A DNA stretch of 46,659 nt from Paenibacillus chondroitinus NBRC 15376 (lineage in GTDB: Bacteria; Bacillota; Bacilli; Paenibacillales; NBRC-103111), in NCBI RefSeq assembly GCF_004000765.1, contig NZ_BILW01000048.1, positions 1-46,659 of the forward strand. The letters are read 5' to 3'. The notes below the pieces were generated by a model that saw only the letters and a program-made list of their open reading frames with translations, was not told the DNA's origin and searched no databases. Position numbers and translations under genes: made by a program. This document shows, in pieces, positions 25,901-33,187 of the stretch. Position 1 is the first letter of the stretch. Each line of letters begins with the position of its first letter.

Positions 25901-25943
25901 AACGGTAAAACAACGAAACTGCTTCGCCGCTTTACCGTTCTAT
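25901..25943 (-). terminator. Hairpin between permease and kinase genes, partial terminator
   Basis: Nine-base arms AACGGTAAA and TTTACCGTT around a 21-nt loop; on the minus strand TCTTTC follows. The T-run is interrupted, so read-through into the kinase gene is likely. Confidence 0.5.
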
Positions 25944-25966
25944 GGATTCCTTATTTGTTTTTCATC

Positions 25967-26809
25967 TTATCCTTTAATGCCCGACGTTGCAATCCCTTCG
26001 ACAAAGTACTTCTGCAGGAACATGAAGACAAGTGTCGCAGGCATAATCGAAACAAGCGACATCGCCAGCAGCTGGCCCCACTCTTGGCCGGACTGGGAAT
26101 CATTAATCATGCGAAGAGCCAAACCGACTGTATATTTATCGACCGAGTTAATATAGAGCAGATGCCCTAAGAAATCGTCCCAATTCCAAAGGAAGCAGAA
26201 AATCATGACCGTAACAATTGCCGGTTTCGTAAGCGGCATAACAATTCGCCAGTAAATACCGAACCAGGAGCAGCCGTCTATTTTCGCCGATTCATCCAGT
26301 TCTTTCGGAATGCCGCGTACGAATTGGATGAGCAGGAAGACGAAGAATGTTCCACCAGCGCCACTGGCGAGCAAATGAGGCACAATAAACGGCAGGTACG
26401 TGTTCACCCAACCCAACTGATGGAACATCGCATACTGCGGAATAATGAGCACTTGTCCCGGAAGCATCAACGTGACCATAAGCAGCGAGAACCAGAAGGT
26501 TTTGAGCGGGAAATTCAGACGGCCGAAACCGAACGCGACAAGCGTGCTGGAAAGCAAAGTTACGGCAAGAACGGCAATTTCTAATCCGAACGTGTTGAGA
26601 TAAAAATCAGTGAACGAATGTCCCGGAACCGAATTCCAACCTTTTACAAAATTGCTCCATTGCGGCGAGGCCGGAAATAAGTTCGGCGAACTTAATTCAC
26701 TATTGGATTTAAGGGATGCGCCGATCCACCAAAGGACCGGATAAGCCATCAATAAACTGAAGGCAATCATGAATAAGTGACGGACAGCTTGACTCCATTT
26801 GATCGTCAT
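25967..26809 (-). CDS. Carbohydrate ABC transporter permease (MalG/AraQ type)
   Basis: 280 residues with six predicted membrane segments. The EAA loop is visible as DESAKIDGCSWFGIYWRIVM followed by PLTKPA, and the C-terminus ends GIATSGIKG, as is usual in the family. Its ATG overlaps the stop of the preceding permease by four bases, which implies tight co-expression of the two channel subunits. The cognate binding protein is probably the lipoprotein encoded at 31310-32626, separated from the permeases by the Nif3-like gene, aguA, a terminator and a repeat block. No ATPase subunit is in the window. Confidence 0.94.
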   Translation of the reverse strand: MTIKWSQAVRHLFMIAFSLLMAYPVLWWIGASLKSNSELSSPNLFPASPQWSNFVKGWNSVPGHSFTDFYLNTFGLEIAVLAVTLLSSTLVAFGFGRLNFPLKTFWFSLLMVTLMLPGQVLIIPQYAMFHQLGWVNTYLPFIVPHLLASGAGGTFFVFLLIQFVRGIPKELDESAKIDGCSWFGIYWRIVMPLTKPAIVTVMIFCFLWNWDDFLGHLLYINSVDKYTVGLALRMINDSQSGQEWGQLLAMSLVSIMPATLVFMFLQKYFVEGIATSGIKG

Positions 26810-27768
26810 TTGCTCTTTTTACCTCCTGCATCGGTTTCGTAGAATACCCAGTATTTGGAGGTGCCCGCAATAATAGCCGCTACGATAACAATCATAATGA
26901 GCATGATCCAGGCCAGTGCAGAAGAATACCCCAATTGGTATCGGCTGAAGGCCCTCTCGTATAAGTACATGGCATAGACGTAAGTCGAGTTCATTGGACC
27001 GCCGTTTGTGATGACATAAGCCGAGGTGAACATTTGAAATGCGTTAATAACACCCATAATCAAGTTGAAATATAAAGTTGGGGAAAGCATCGGCAGTGTA
27101 ATTTTGAAAAACTGCACAAATCGGTTCGCTCCGTCCACGCCTGAAGCTTCATACAGATCACTTGGAATTTGTTTTAGTCCCGCTAAGAAAATAACCATCG
27201 AGGATCCGAATTGCCATACGGTTAATAAAATAAGCGTCCACAAGGCCGTGCTAGGATTAGTAATCCAGCCAATGCCTTGAATGCCGAACTTCGCGAGGAT
27301 TTCATTGAAAATACCATCGACGCCGAAAATATTCCGCCAAAGCAAGGATACCGCGATACTGCCCCCAATCAGGGATGGGAAATAAATCGCCGTACGGTAA
27401 GCCGAGATTCCTCTCATGGCTTTGTTCAGCAGTAAAGCGACTAATAGAGCCGCAGCCAGCTTCAGTGGTACGGAGGCCAGCACGTAGAAGAATGTGATTT
27501 TGACGGATTGCAGAAACTTCGCGTCTGCCGTGAAGATTCTCTCATAGTTATGAAGTCCGACCCAACTAATAGGTTCCATCAGCGTGTAGTCAGTGAAGGA
27601 GTAGTACAACGATAAAAACATGGGATACGCGGTAAGCCCGAAGAATCCGAGCAGCCACGGTAAAATAAATAAATATCCCGCAATTGGCGCGTCCCAGCGA
27701 CTTAGGAAAGAACGGCGTTTCTTCGTGCTCGCAGCGGCTTTCACGGCAACGGCTGTGGAACGATTCAT
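26806..27768 (-). CDS. Carbohydrate ABC transporter permease (MalF/AraP type)
   Basis: 320 residues, with a 30-residue cytoplasmic head (STAVAVKAAASTKKRRSFLS) before the first of six membrane segments. The EAA loop reads YEASGVDGANRFVQFFKITL followed by PMLSP. AGAGGTG stands 8 bases before the ATG. It is the first gene of a unit that continues through the second permease, probably the sensor kinase, and possibly beyond. Upstream lie a copy of the 32-bp motif and a TATACT box, then a 190-bp repeat block and the terminator of aguA, so this unit has its own promoter. Confidence 0.94.
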   Translation of the reverse strand: MNRSTAVAVKAAASTKKRRSFLSRWDAPIAGYLFILPWLLGFFGLTAYPMFLSLYYSFTDYTLMEPISWVGLHNYERIFTADAKFLQSVKITFFYVLASVPLKLAAALLVALLLNKAMRGISAYRTAIYFPSLIGGSIAVSLLWRNIFGVDGIFNEILAKFGIQGIGWITNPSTALWTLILLTVWQFGSSMVIFLAGLKQIPSDLYEASGVDGANRFVQFFKITLPMLSPTLYFNLIMGVINAFQMFTSAYVITNGGPMNSTYVYAMYLYERAFSRYQLGYSSALAWIMLIMIVIVAAIIAGTSKYWVFYETDAGGKKSK

Positions 27769-27810
27769 GTAAGTTCACCTCTGCATTAGTCTGATTACTT
27801 GTATATCTCA

Positions 27811-27868
27811 AGTATAAAGGCTTATCTCCAGGTACTAAATGAGAGGAATCCTCGAATTCTTTTAAAAT
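27811..27868 (-). promoter_or_regulatory. Putative YesN-type operator and promoter of the permease unit (copy A)
   Basis: The motif is at 27837-27868 (AAATGAGAGGA, CGAATT, TTTTAAAAT on the plus strand). On the minus strand TATACT (complement of 27811-27816) follows 20 bp later, three bases closer than in the other two copies. Confidence 0.6.
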
Positions 27869-27998
27869 ATCCCGAAAAGAGGGGGGATGGCGTCGTATCT
27901 CCCTGAAATAACGCCGATAACTCCTGCTAATTCCCACCTTGCTGTTAAGCCCCAGTAACCACATTCTGAGTTAAGTTGGTCGACGATACCACCCTTGA

Positions 27999-28174
27999 GG
28001 AACTACAGGCCGCTATTCTAGACAATTCAAACCGTTTCCGCGTTCAAGCGGAACTACAGGGCTTTATTTGAGCGCCTCATCCCGTTTTCTTTAAGAAAAC
28101 GGACAAATAGCGACCCACAGTTCCGCTCCGAGCGAAAAAGAGCCTATTTCGATGAAATAGCGCCTTGTAGTTCC
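27999..28174. repeat. Intergenic repeat block with four GGAACTACAGG-type units
   Basis: Two direct units (GGAACTACAGG at 27999-28009 and 28050-28060, each followed by NNN(C/T)TATT) face two inverted units (CCCACAGTTCC at 28114-28124 and CCTTGTAGTTCC at 28163-28174). Inner palindromes are present: CCGTTTTC/GAAAACGG around 28082-28102 and CTATTTC-GAT-GAAATAG at 28144-28160. From memory, similar GGAACTACAG elements are scattered between genes in Paenibacillus genomes. No frame is conserved, so this is a miniature or REP-like element rather than a gene. Confidence 0.7.
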
Positions 28175-28282
28175 CTCCAGGGAACCACCGTCCAAGCGAT
28201 AGCAGCAAATTTCATGGGGTGGAGTGCTCAGCACAAAGAAATTGGGGGTAAGCTTTGCTTATTCCAGAACCAGTCTGCGCAT

Positions 28283-28312
28283 AAAAAAAGAAGCAGCCAA
28301 ATACGCTGCTCC
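28283..28312 (-). terminator. Terminator of the aguA unit
   Basis: GGAGCAGC and GCTGCTTC pair around GTATTTG, followed on the minus strand by seven T. It lies 11 bp past the aguA stop and closes the lipoprotein, Nif3-like and aguA unit. Confidence 0.88.
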
Positions 28313-28322
28313 TTAACTAATC

Positions 28323-30389
28323 TCAATAAATCTTTCTTCCCAGCGCATCCGCAATACCGCTTTTCCGGTAGAAATACGTGTTGATCATATCGCGCCATTC
28401 TTGTGCATGCGTCGCCTGCTCCGCGAGGCGATCCGCTACTTGCTTATGCACCAGCTCGCCAACGCTTCCTTCCAGGCTAGCCCACTTAGCCACCAGCTGC
28501 TCAGCCCGCTCCACGCCTTCAAAATGCGTGTTATAAATATGCTGAATCACGGTTTGGCCCGAGTGCAGCACATGCGTATACGGCACGTGATGGAAAAACA
28601 GCAGCAGCTCATCCGGACAGTTTTCAACCGACTCATAGGTCTCGTAGTTCTTGCCCTTGTACTGCGCAGCATACCCCGTCCCTGCCGCCTTCGTCCGGTC
28701 GACGCCGATGCCATGACAATCCGCAAAGTGGTACGTCCCCCACTTCGAATACTCATAGCCGTCTACGTTCGGGCCGTAATGATGGTCTGGATTCACCATC
28801 CAGCCCACGCCGAGCGGCGACGTATACGCTTCATAAATGCTCCATGAGTCCATGAGCATCCCCATAACAACGCTCACCAGCTTCTCGTCCCCGCCAAGCG
28901 CCATGCGAATCCACTCCTCCGCGATCTCTTCCGCGGACAGCTCCGGATTCCACGCCAAACGGCCGTAGCCATACAGGTTCGCTTGCGCCAACAAATGGCC
29001 TGTCCAATTAGTATCGTTTCCGATATTGGAGACGGCGGCAAAACCGCTAAATCGATTGCCATAGAGAGAACCATCGACAATACGTTTAATACTGGAGCCG
29101 TCACCTTTGGCGTAAGTCTCGAAATCAAGGACTTCTTTCCATTGTGGCACGAGGTAGCACAAATGGCGCTGCTGACCGGTATATTCCTGTGTAATCTGGA
29201 ATTCGATCATTTGATTTGTCGCCTCCATGGCGCCAATCAGCGGAGAAACAGGCTCCCGCACTTGGAAATCCATCGGGCCATTTTTCACCTGCAGAATGAC
29301 ATTATCCATGAATCTACCATCCAGCGGTTTAAAATGATCATACGCCGCCCGCGCCCGATCGGTCGCCCGGTCACGCCAATCCTGCTTGCAGTTATAGACG
29401 AAGCAGCGCCAAATCACAATGCCGCCGTAAGGCTTAAGCGCCTCCGCCAGCATATTCGAGCCGTCCGCATGATCGCGGTCATACGTAAACGGCCCTGGGC
29501 GATTCTCCGAATCCGCCTTCACCAGGAAGCCGCCGAAATCCGGAATCGCGGCGTACACTTCAGCTGCTTTAACACGCCACCATTCGCGTACAGCAGGATC
29601 AAGCGGATCGGCCGTCGATAGGCCGCCAATTTCAAGCGGGCTGGCATAGTTGACGCTCAAGAACAGCTTGATGCCGTACGAACGGAACACGCCAGCTACC
29701 CTAGCAACATCCGGCAGGTACTCTTCGGTCAAGAACTTCGTTTCCCAGTGATGAACGTTGACATTGTTGATTGAAATCGCATTGAGCCCCGAAGAAGCCA
29801 GCAATCTTGCATAATCGCGAACGCGTGTCAGATCCGTTGTGATGCGGTTATTTTCAAAAAATATCGACTTCCCTGCGTAGCCCCGTTCAATACTACCATC
29901 GATATTATCCCATTGATTTATCATGCGCAGCATGTTCACTGGATTTTCAATTATATCTAACTTGTTCACGGATTGATGAGTGCTAATAAGTCGAAGCAGA
30001 TGAAAGACCCCATACAAAACCCCGGAGGCCGACGAAGCACCGATAACCAGACTTCCGCTCGCTTGATCCGTTTTGATCGCAAACCCTTCAGCTTTAATAG
30101 CTGATCGAGTCCCTTCGTCAAAAGTGCGATCTACCAGCGCATTACCGCCGCCGAATGTACCCAGCGCAAACACAACTTTGTCTTCGCCATTTCCAGAGAC
30201 AGCAAGCTCCTTGCCCAGCATCTTGCTGATACCGCGGGACAGTTCTTGGACAGCTGTTTGAATCGCTTCTTCCTTTTCCGTACAAACAATTCCGCTGTAT
30301 CCGGCATACTGTTCAACCTGGTTCAGCGCAATTGGGTGGTATTCAAGCCAAGCCTGGTAGCCGGTTTGTTGTGTTGTTGTATCGCTCAT
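28323..30389 (-). CDS. aguA: Alpha-glucuronidase, glycoside hydrolase family 67
   Basis: 688 residues, the usual length of cytoplasmic bacterial GH67 enzymes. The family removes (4-O-methyl-)glucuronic acid from the non-reducing end of aldouronic acids imported from glucuronoxylan. The N-terminal alpha/beta domain (1-140), central TIM barrel and helical C-terminus are recognisable. Family blocks include GYAGKSIFFENNRI, FLVKADSENRPGPFTYDRDH with ADGSNMLAEAL, and RFMDNVILQVKNGPMDFQVR followed by EP. EFQITQEYTGQQRHLCYLVP holds the second conserved carboxylate. There is no signal peptide, so the substrate must be imported. It is the third gene of a unit with the binding lipoprotein and the Nif3-like protein and is followed by a terminator. 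The long forward-strand frames across it are antisense shadows. Confidence 0.96.
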   Translation of the reverse strand: MSDTTTQQTGYQAWLEYHPIALNQVEQYAGYSGIVCTEKEEAIQTAVQELSRGISKMLGKELAVSGNGEDKVVFALGTFGGGNALVDRTFDEGTRSAIKAEGFAIKTDQASGSLVIGASSASGVLYGVFHLLRLISTHQSVNKLDIIENPVNMLRMINQWDNIDGSIERGYAGKSIFFENNRITTDLTRVRDYARLLASSGLNAISINNVNVHHWETKFLTEEYLPDVARVAGVFRSYGIKLFLSVNYASPLEIGGLSTADPLDPAVREWWRVKAAEVYAAIPDFGGFLVKADSENRPGPFTYDRDHADGSNMLAEALKPYGGIVIWRCFVYNCKQDWRDRATDRARAAYDHFKPLDGRFMDNVILQVKNGPMDFQVREPVSPLIGAMEATNQMIEFQITQEYTGQQRHLCYLVPQWKEVLDFETYAKGDGSSIKRIVDGSLYGNRFSGFAAVSNIGNDTNWTGHLLAQANLYGYGRLAWNPELSAEEIAEEWIRMALGGDEKLVSVVMGMLMDSWSIYEAYTSPLGVGWMVNPDHHYGPNVDGYEYSKWGTYHFADCHGIGVDRTKAAGTGYAAQYKGKNYETYESVENCPDELLLFFHHVPYTHVLHSGQTVIQHIYNTHFEGVERAEQLVAKWASLEGSVGELVHKQVADRLAEQATHAQEWRDMINTYFYRKSGIADALGRKIY

Positions 30390-30436
30390 GAGAAAAATCT
30401 TCCTCTCCCTGTCATGATTATTCTAGTATTTAGTGA

Positions 30437-31234
30437 TTACATCACTTGAAAAACCTGCTCTTCCGCAATGAAATGTACGGGCAGACTCGGATATAACGCC
30501 GCCAACATCTCCGCCAAATATTTCATACCTGGCTCTTCGCTTTCCGCATGTCCGAGTGCAATGAAAGCTTTCTTCCTGCCTTGGTGCACAGCGTCACGCA
30601 CATATTCCGGCGTTTCCCATTCGGGACCTTCCCCGGCGATGATCACATCCACCTCTTCCTGAAAGAGAGGAATGGCCATGCCTCCCCCGCCTCTATATCC
30701 CGCAAGCAGTCCGATGCGCGTACAAATCATTGACCCGTCACCGACAACTCGCACAAAGGAGATACCCAGCTTATTTTTCACATAAAGAGCAAGCTCCTGT
30801 ACCGTCATTGGCGGAACCGTCAGCAGCGAAGCCGCAGGTCTATTTTCCGTTACAAACGGCGCCCATTCTAAGCTCTGAATTAAGCCCGTCATGATACCAT
30901 CCGGCCGATATCGATGCCAATAATCGTGGAACCGGAAAATCGCAATCCCGGAATCCTCGATCAGCTTTCGTTTCGCTTGATAAACCGGATCATCTACGAG
31001 ATGCCCAATCTGGTCATGATGATGATAAAAGTTGCCTTCATGCGTAATGAGCAAATTCACACCTTTTTCAATGGCCTTTTGAATAACATCATGGGTTGCC
31101 ATGAACGTCGCAGCAATACCCTTTACTTCCATCGAGGGGTCACCCGACTTCAGCGTATCCACCGTTACCTCCAGCCGTCCAACCGGCTCGATTAACTGAT
31201 TCAGGACATCTTGAACGCGAATCGCCATAACCAT
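30437..31234 (-). CDS. Nif3-like dinuclear metal-centre protein in a carbohydrate operon
   Basis: 265 residues from ATG 31234; ATG 31228 two codons on is equally possible, since AAAGGG lies 4 and 10 bases before them. It belongs to the Nif3/YqfO fold (COG0327), hexameric proteins that bind two metal ions. Candidate ligands lie in the usual places but differ from the classic forms: LLITHEGNFYHHHDQ instead of LLxTHHP, and LGHAESEEPGM for the GHxxTE block. The inserted PII-like domain found in long Nif3 proteins is absent. It sits between the sugar-binding lipoprotein and aguA, with a short gap on each side, so it is co-transcribed and may act on a sugar-derived intermediate. Its reaction is unknown. 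Confidence 0.85.
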   Translation of the reverse strand: MVMAIRVQDVLNQLIEPVGRLEVTVDTLKSGDPSMEVKGIAATFMATHDVIQKAIEKGVNLLITHEGNFYHHHDQIGHLVDDPVYQAKRKLIEDSGIAIFRFHDYWHRYRPDGIMTGLIQSLEWAPFVTENRPAASLLTVPPMTVQELALYVKNKLGISFVRVVGDGSMICTRIGLLAGYRGGGGMAIPLFQEEVDVIIAGEGPEWETPEYVRDAVHQGRKKAFIALGHAESEEPGMKYLAEMLAALYPSLPVHFIAEEQVFQVM

Positions 31235-31309
31235 CAGTCCCTTTCTCTCCCGAGTTATACAGTAAACAAACAAGAGCCGGGACAGGCATGTCCCGGACTC
31301 GTTTTCGCC

Positions 31310-32626
31310 TTATTTTTCGTAGGCTTGTGCCGCCACTTTCAGTTGTTGGAAAGCTTGCTCCGGCGTCGATTTTCCGAAGCTCAGTTGATCGCGAACAAGC
31401 GGCCAATCCTTATCGATATAGTTCGTCCAGCCTTTCACGCCTGGATTCCAGGTTTGGCCGTCTTTCTCGGTTGCGTGCAGGAGCGCAGATCCGATTTTAT
31501 CAACATCGCTCATGCTGGACTCCAAGGATGCGGCAATGTCTTTGTTAACCGGCAAACCGCGTACGGTTGTCAAAATTTTGGCAGCTTCCGGATCGTTGAC
31601 GAACCAATCCACGAATTTCTTCGCCTCTTCCGCTTTTTTCGATGTTGCGGAAACACCCAAGTACAAGGATGGTTTCAACCAACCGCCCGCTTCAACCGTA
31701 CGAGGCATGGTAACAAGGGCATAAGCGCCCTTTTTCAAGCTATCCCAAGAGCCATAGTTGCTGGAAAAGCCCATGCGGAACAAAATTTTACCGTTAACCA
31801 TCAAATCCATTTTCGGATCAAACTCTTTGTCCGAGGAGTTCACATCCGCAGGAGGTACGATGCCATTTTTACGCATCTCATCAAAATTACGCGTCCACTC
31901 TAAGAAAGTAGCCTGATCCACATTGAATTTCCCCGTTTCCGATACGACCATGCCTTTGCCTTTTGCATATTGGAAGGCGGAGTAAGCGAAATAATCACCG
32001 GCATAATCCTTCGTGAAGTATTGACCTTCCGGAAGCTTCGTTTTTGCTTCTTTCGCAAGCGCAAAGAAATTATCCCATGACCAGCCGTTTTCCGGAGCTT
32101 TCAAACCAAGCTTGTCCATAGCAGCTTTATCGTAGATCATCCCGTAGGCCACTGAACCTAAAGGCATCGCATACTGCTTGCCTCCAGCTTGTCCACCAGA
32201 CAATACTTTCGTATCGATTTTGCTCACATCAACACCTGTCAGCGGAGCCAATTGATTGCGTCCCGCCCAATCGGAAATCCAACCTGGATCAAGCTGCATA
32301 ATATCCGGCGCATTATTCGCAGCCGCTTGCGTAGACAGCTTGTCCAAGTACCCGTCAATACCGGAATACTCAGGCTCAAAAGTAACGTTAGGATGCTTTT
32401 CCGTATACAATTTCAATGCAGCGAGTGTCGCTTCATGGCGAACCGTAGCCCCCCACCACATAATGCGTAATTTCACCGGCTCATTCGAAGCCGCCGCGGT
32501 TGTTGCTGTCGCTGTGCCTTGTGTATCTGCCTTGCTATTTGTATTGCCGCCGTTTGCACAGGCTACTAGAGATCCGGCCAACGCGGTCGCTAACACAACG
32601 CCTAGAGAACGCTTCCATTTAATCAT
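31310..32626 (-). CDS. Sugar ABC transporter substrate-binding lipoprotein
   Basis: 438 residues; family-1 extracellular solute-binding protein. A lipoprotein signal peptide with lipobox SLVAC predicts lipidation at C23, followed by a Gly/Asn/Ser/Thr-rich linker. Characteristic segments include LRIMWWGATVRHEATLAALK, NAPDIMQLDPGWISDWAGRN and AMPLGSVAYGMIYDKAAMDK. AGGGGGA lies upstream of the ATG. It is the first gene of the aguA unit, and its promoter region carries copy C of the 32-bp motif. It most likely feeds the permeases at 25967-27768, with aldouronic or related xylan oligosaccharides as the probable ligand; this is inferred from aguA. Confidence 0.93.
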   Translation of the reverse strand: MIKWKRSLGVVLATALAGSLVACANGGNTNSKADTQGTATATTAAASNEPVKLRIMWWGATVRHEATLAALKLYTEKHPNVTFEPEYSGIDGYLDKLSTQAAANNAPDIMQLDPGWISDWAGRNQLAPLTGVDVSKIDTKVLSGGQAGGKQYAMPLGSVAYGMIYDKAAMDKLGLKAPENGWSWDNFFALAKEAKTKLPEGQYFTKDYAGDYFAYSAFQYAKGKGMVVSETGKFNVDQATFLEWTRNFDEMRKNGIVPPADVNSSDKEFDPKMDLMVNGKILFRMGFSSNYGSWDSLKKGAYALVTMPRTVEAGGWLKPSLYLGVSATSKKAEEAKKFVDWFVNDPEAAKILTTVRGLPVNKDIAASLESSMSDVDKIGSALLHATEKDGQTWNPGVKGWTNYIDKDWPLVRDQLSFGKSTPEQAFQQLKVAAQAYEK

Positions 32627-32668
32627 CGTTTGTAATCCCCCTACTTTGTCAGTGATGTTTTGCTTACA

Positions 32669-32729
32669 TTTATAGTACCAATAGTGGATTAGGCTTTATA
32701 TAAGAGAGATGCACGAATTATTTTAAATT
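32669..32729 (-). promoter_or_regulatory. Putative YesN-type operator and promoter of the lipoprotein-aguA unit (copy C)
   Basis: The motif is at 32698-32729 (ATATAAGAGAG, CGAATTA, TTTTAAAT on the plus strand). In the direction of transcription 23 bp separate it from TATAAA (complement of 32669-32674), exactly as in copy B. No good -35 box is seen in the 23 bp, as expected for an activator-dependent promoter. Confidence 0.62.
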
Positions 32730-32890
32730 TGCCCGATATTGATCACCATTATAGGCATCCTCCAATACTTATGCAAAGTTTAACATAATACCTTCGAGTA
32801 AATAAAAGGAATTCAAGTTCAAATGTGGAATAAGGTAGTTATCCATGTAATGAAACGATTAAACTCAAATTGTCCAGGAGGCTGTTTAAC

Positions 32891-33127
32891 ATGAGATCAA
32901 CGGGGATTGTAAGGAAAGTTGACGAGTTAGGGCGCATCGTTTTGCCGATTGAACTTCGGAGAACGCTGCACATTGATATTGGTGACGCCATTGAAGTCTA
33001 TGTCGATCCGGAACGTATCACCTTGAAAAAGTATATGCCCGCATGTGTATTCTGCGGTAATTTCGAGGATATGACCTATTTCAAAGGGAAAATGGTTTGT
33101 AGCTCCTGCGTTGAAGAAATCAATTAA
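32891..33127 (+). CDS. AbrB/SpoVT-type transition-state regulator
   Basis: 78 residues. The start MRSTGIVRKVDELGRIVLPI is preceded by CAGGAGG nine bases upstream; the frame also extends to 32870. The N-terminal ~50 residues are the swapped-hairpin AbrB DNA-binding domain, nearly identical in pattern to the Bacillus AbrB/Abh family (VDELGRIVLPIELRRTL). Instead of the classic AbrB dimerisation tail, the C-terminus has a CxxC-x16-CxxC arrangement (CVFCGNF and VCSSC), a likely zinc or redox knuckle found in a common Bacillales subgroup. It is a probable global growth-phase regulator; its position inside the sugar locus may be accidental, since it has a different strand and its own terminator. Confidence 0.92.
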   Translation: MRSTGIVRKVDELGRIVLPIELRRTLHIDIGDAIEVYVDPERITLKKYMPACVFCGNFEDMTYFKGKMVCSSCVEEIN

Positions 33128-33128
33128 T

Positions 33129-33186
33129 AAAAGCCTCTGTCCGCTGGCTGACTGTCGTCAGCTGCTGCGGTGCAGAGGCTTTTTTA
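33129..33186. terminator. Bidirectional terminator between abrB-type gene and glycoside hydrolase gene
   Basis: AAAAGCCTCTG and CAGAGGCTTTTTTA form the base of a long stem with an internal GCTG/CAGC stem. T-runs flank it on both strands and two convergent genes end at it; the right end overlaps nothing but the last base of the hydrolase stop region. Confidence 0.88.
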
Positions 33187-33187
33187 T

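Larger units (their letters stand above)
27769..28322. other. 554-bp intergenic region between aguA and the permease unit
   Basis: No gene is supported. It contains, from right to left, the terminator of aguA, a four-unit repeat block (27999-28174), and the promoter with its 32-bp motif (27811-27868). An open frame at 27590-27964 on the minus strand overlaps the permease N-terminus in another frame and resembles nothing. Confidence 0.6.

Noticed and set aside
27590..27964. Minus-strand frame of 124 codons spanning the permease start and the intergenic region
   Set aside because: Overlaps the permease in another frame and crosses its promoter and operator motif; no family resemblance.
27999..28174. 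CRISPR array in the repeat block
   Set aside because: Units are few, irregularly spaced, in both orientations and without uniform spacers; no cas genes are present.
31211..31903. Forward-strand frame of 230 codons opposite the sugar-binding lipoprotein gene
   Set aside because: Antisense shadow of a gene with a lipobox and a solute-binding fold.
32641..32670. A catabolite-responsive element before the lipoprotein gene (TGTAAGCAAAACA on the minus strand)
   Set aside because: It misses the central CG and other positions of the cre consensus, so support is too weak.
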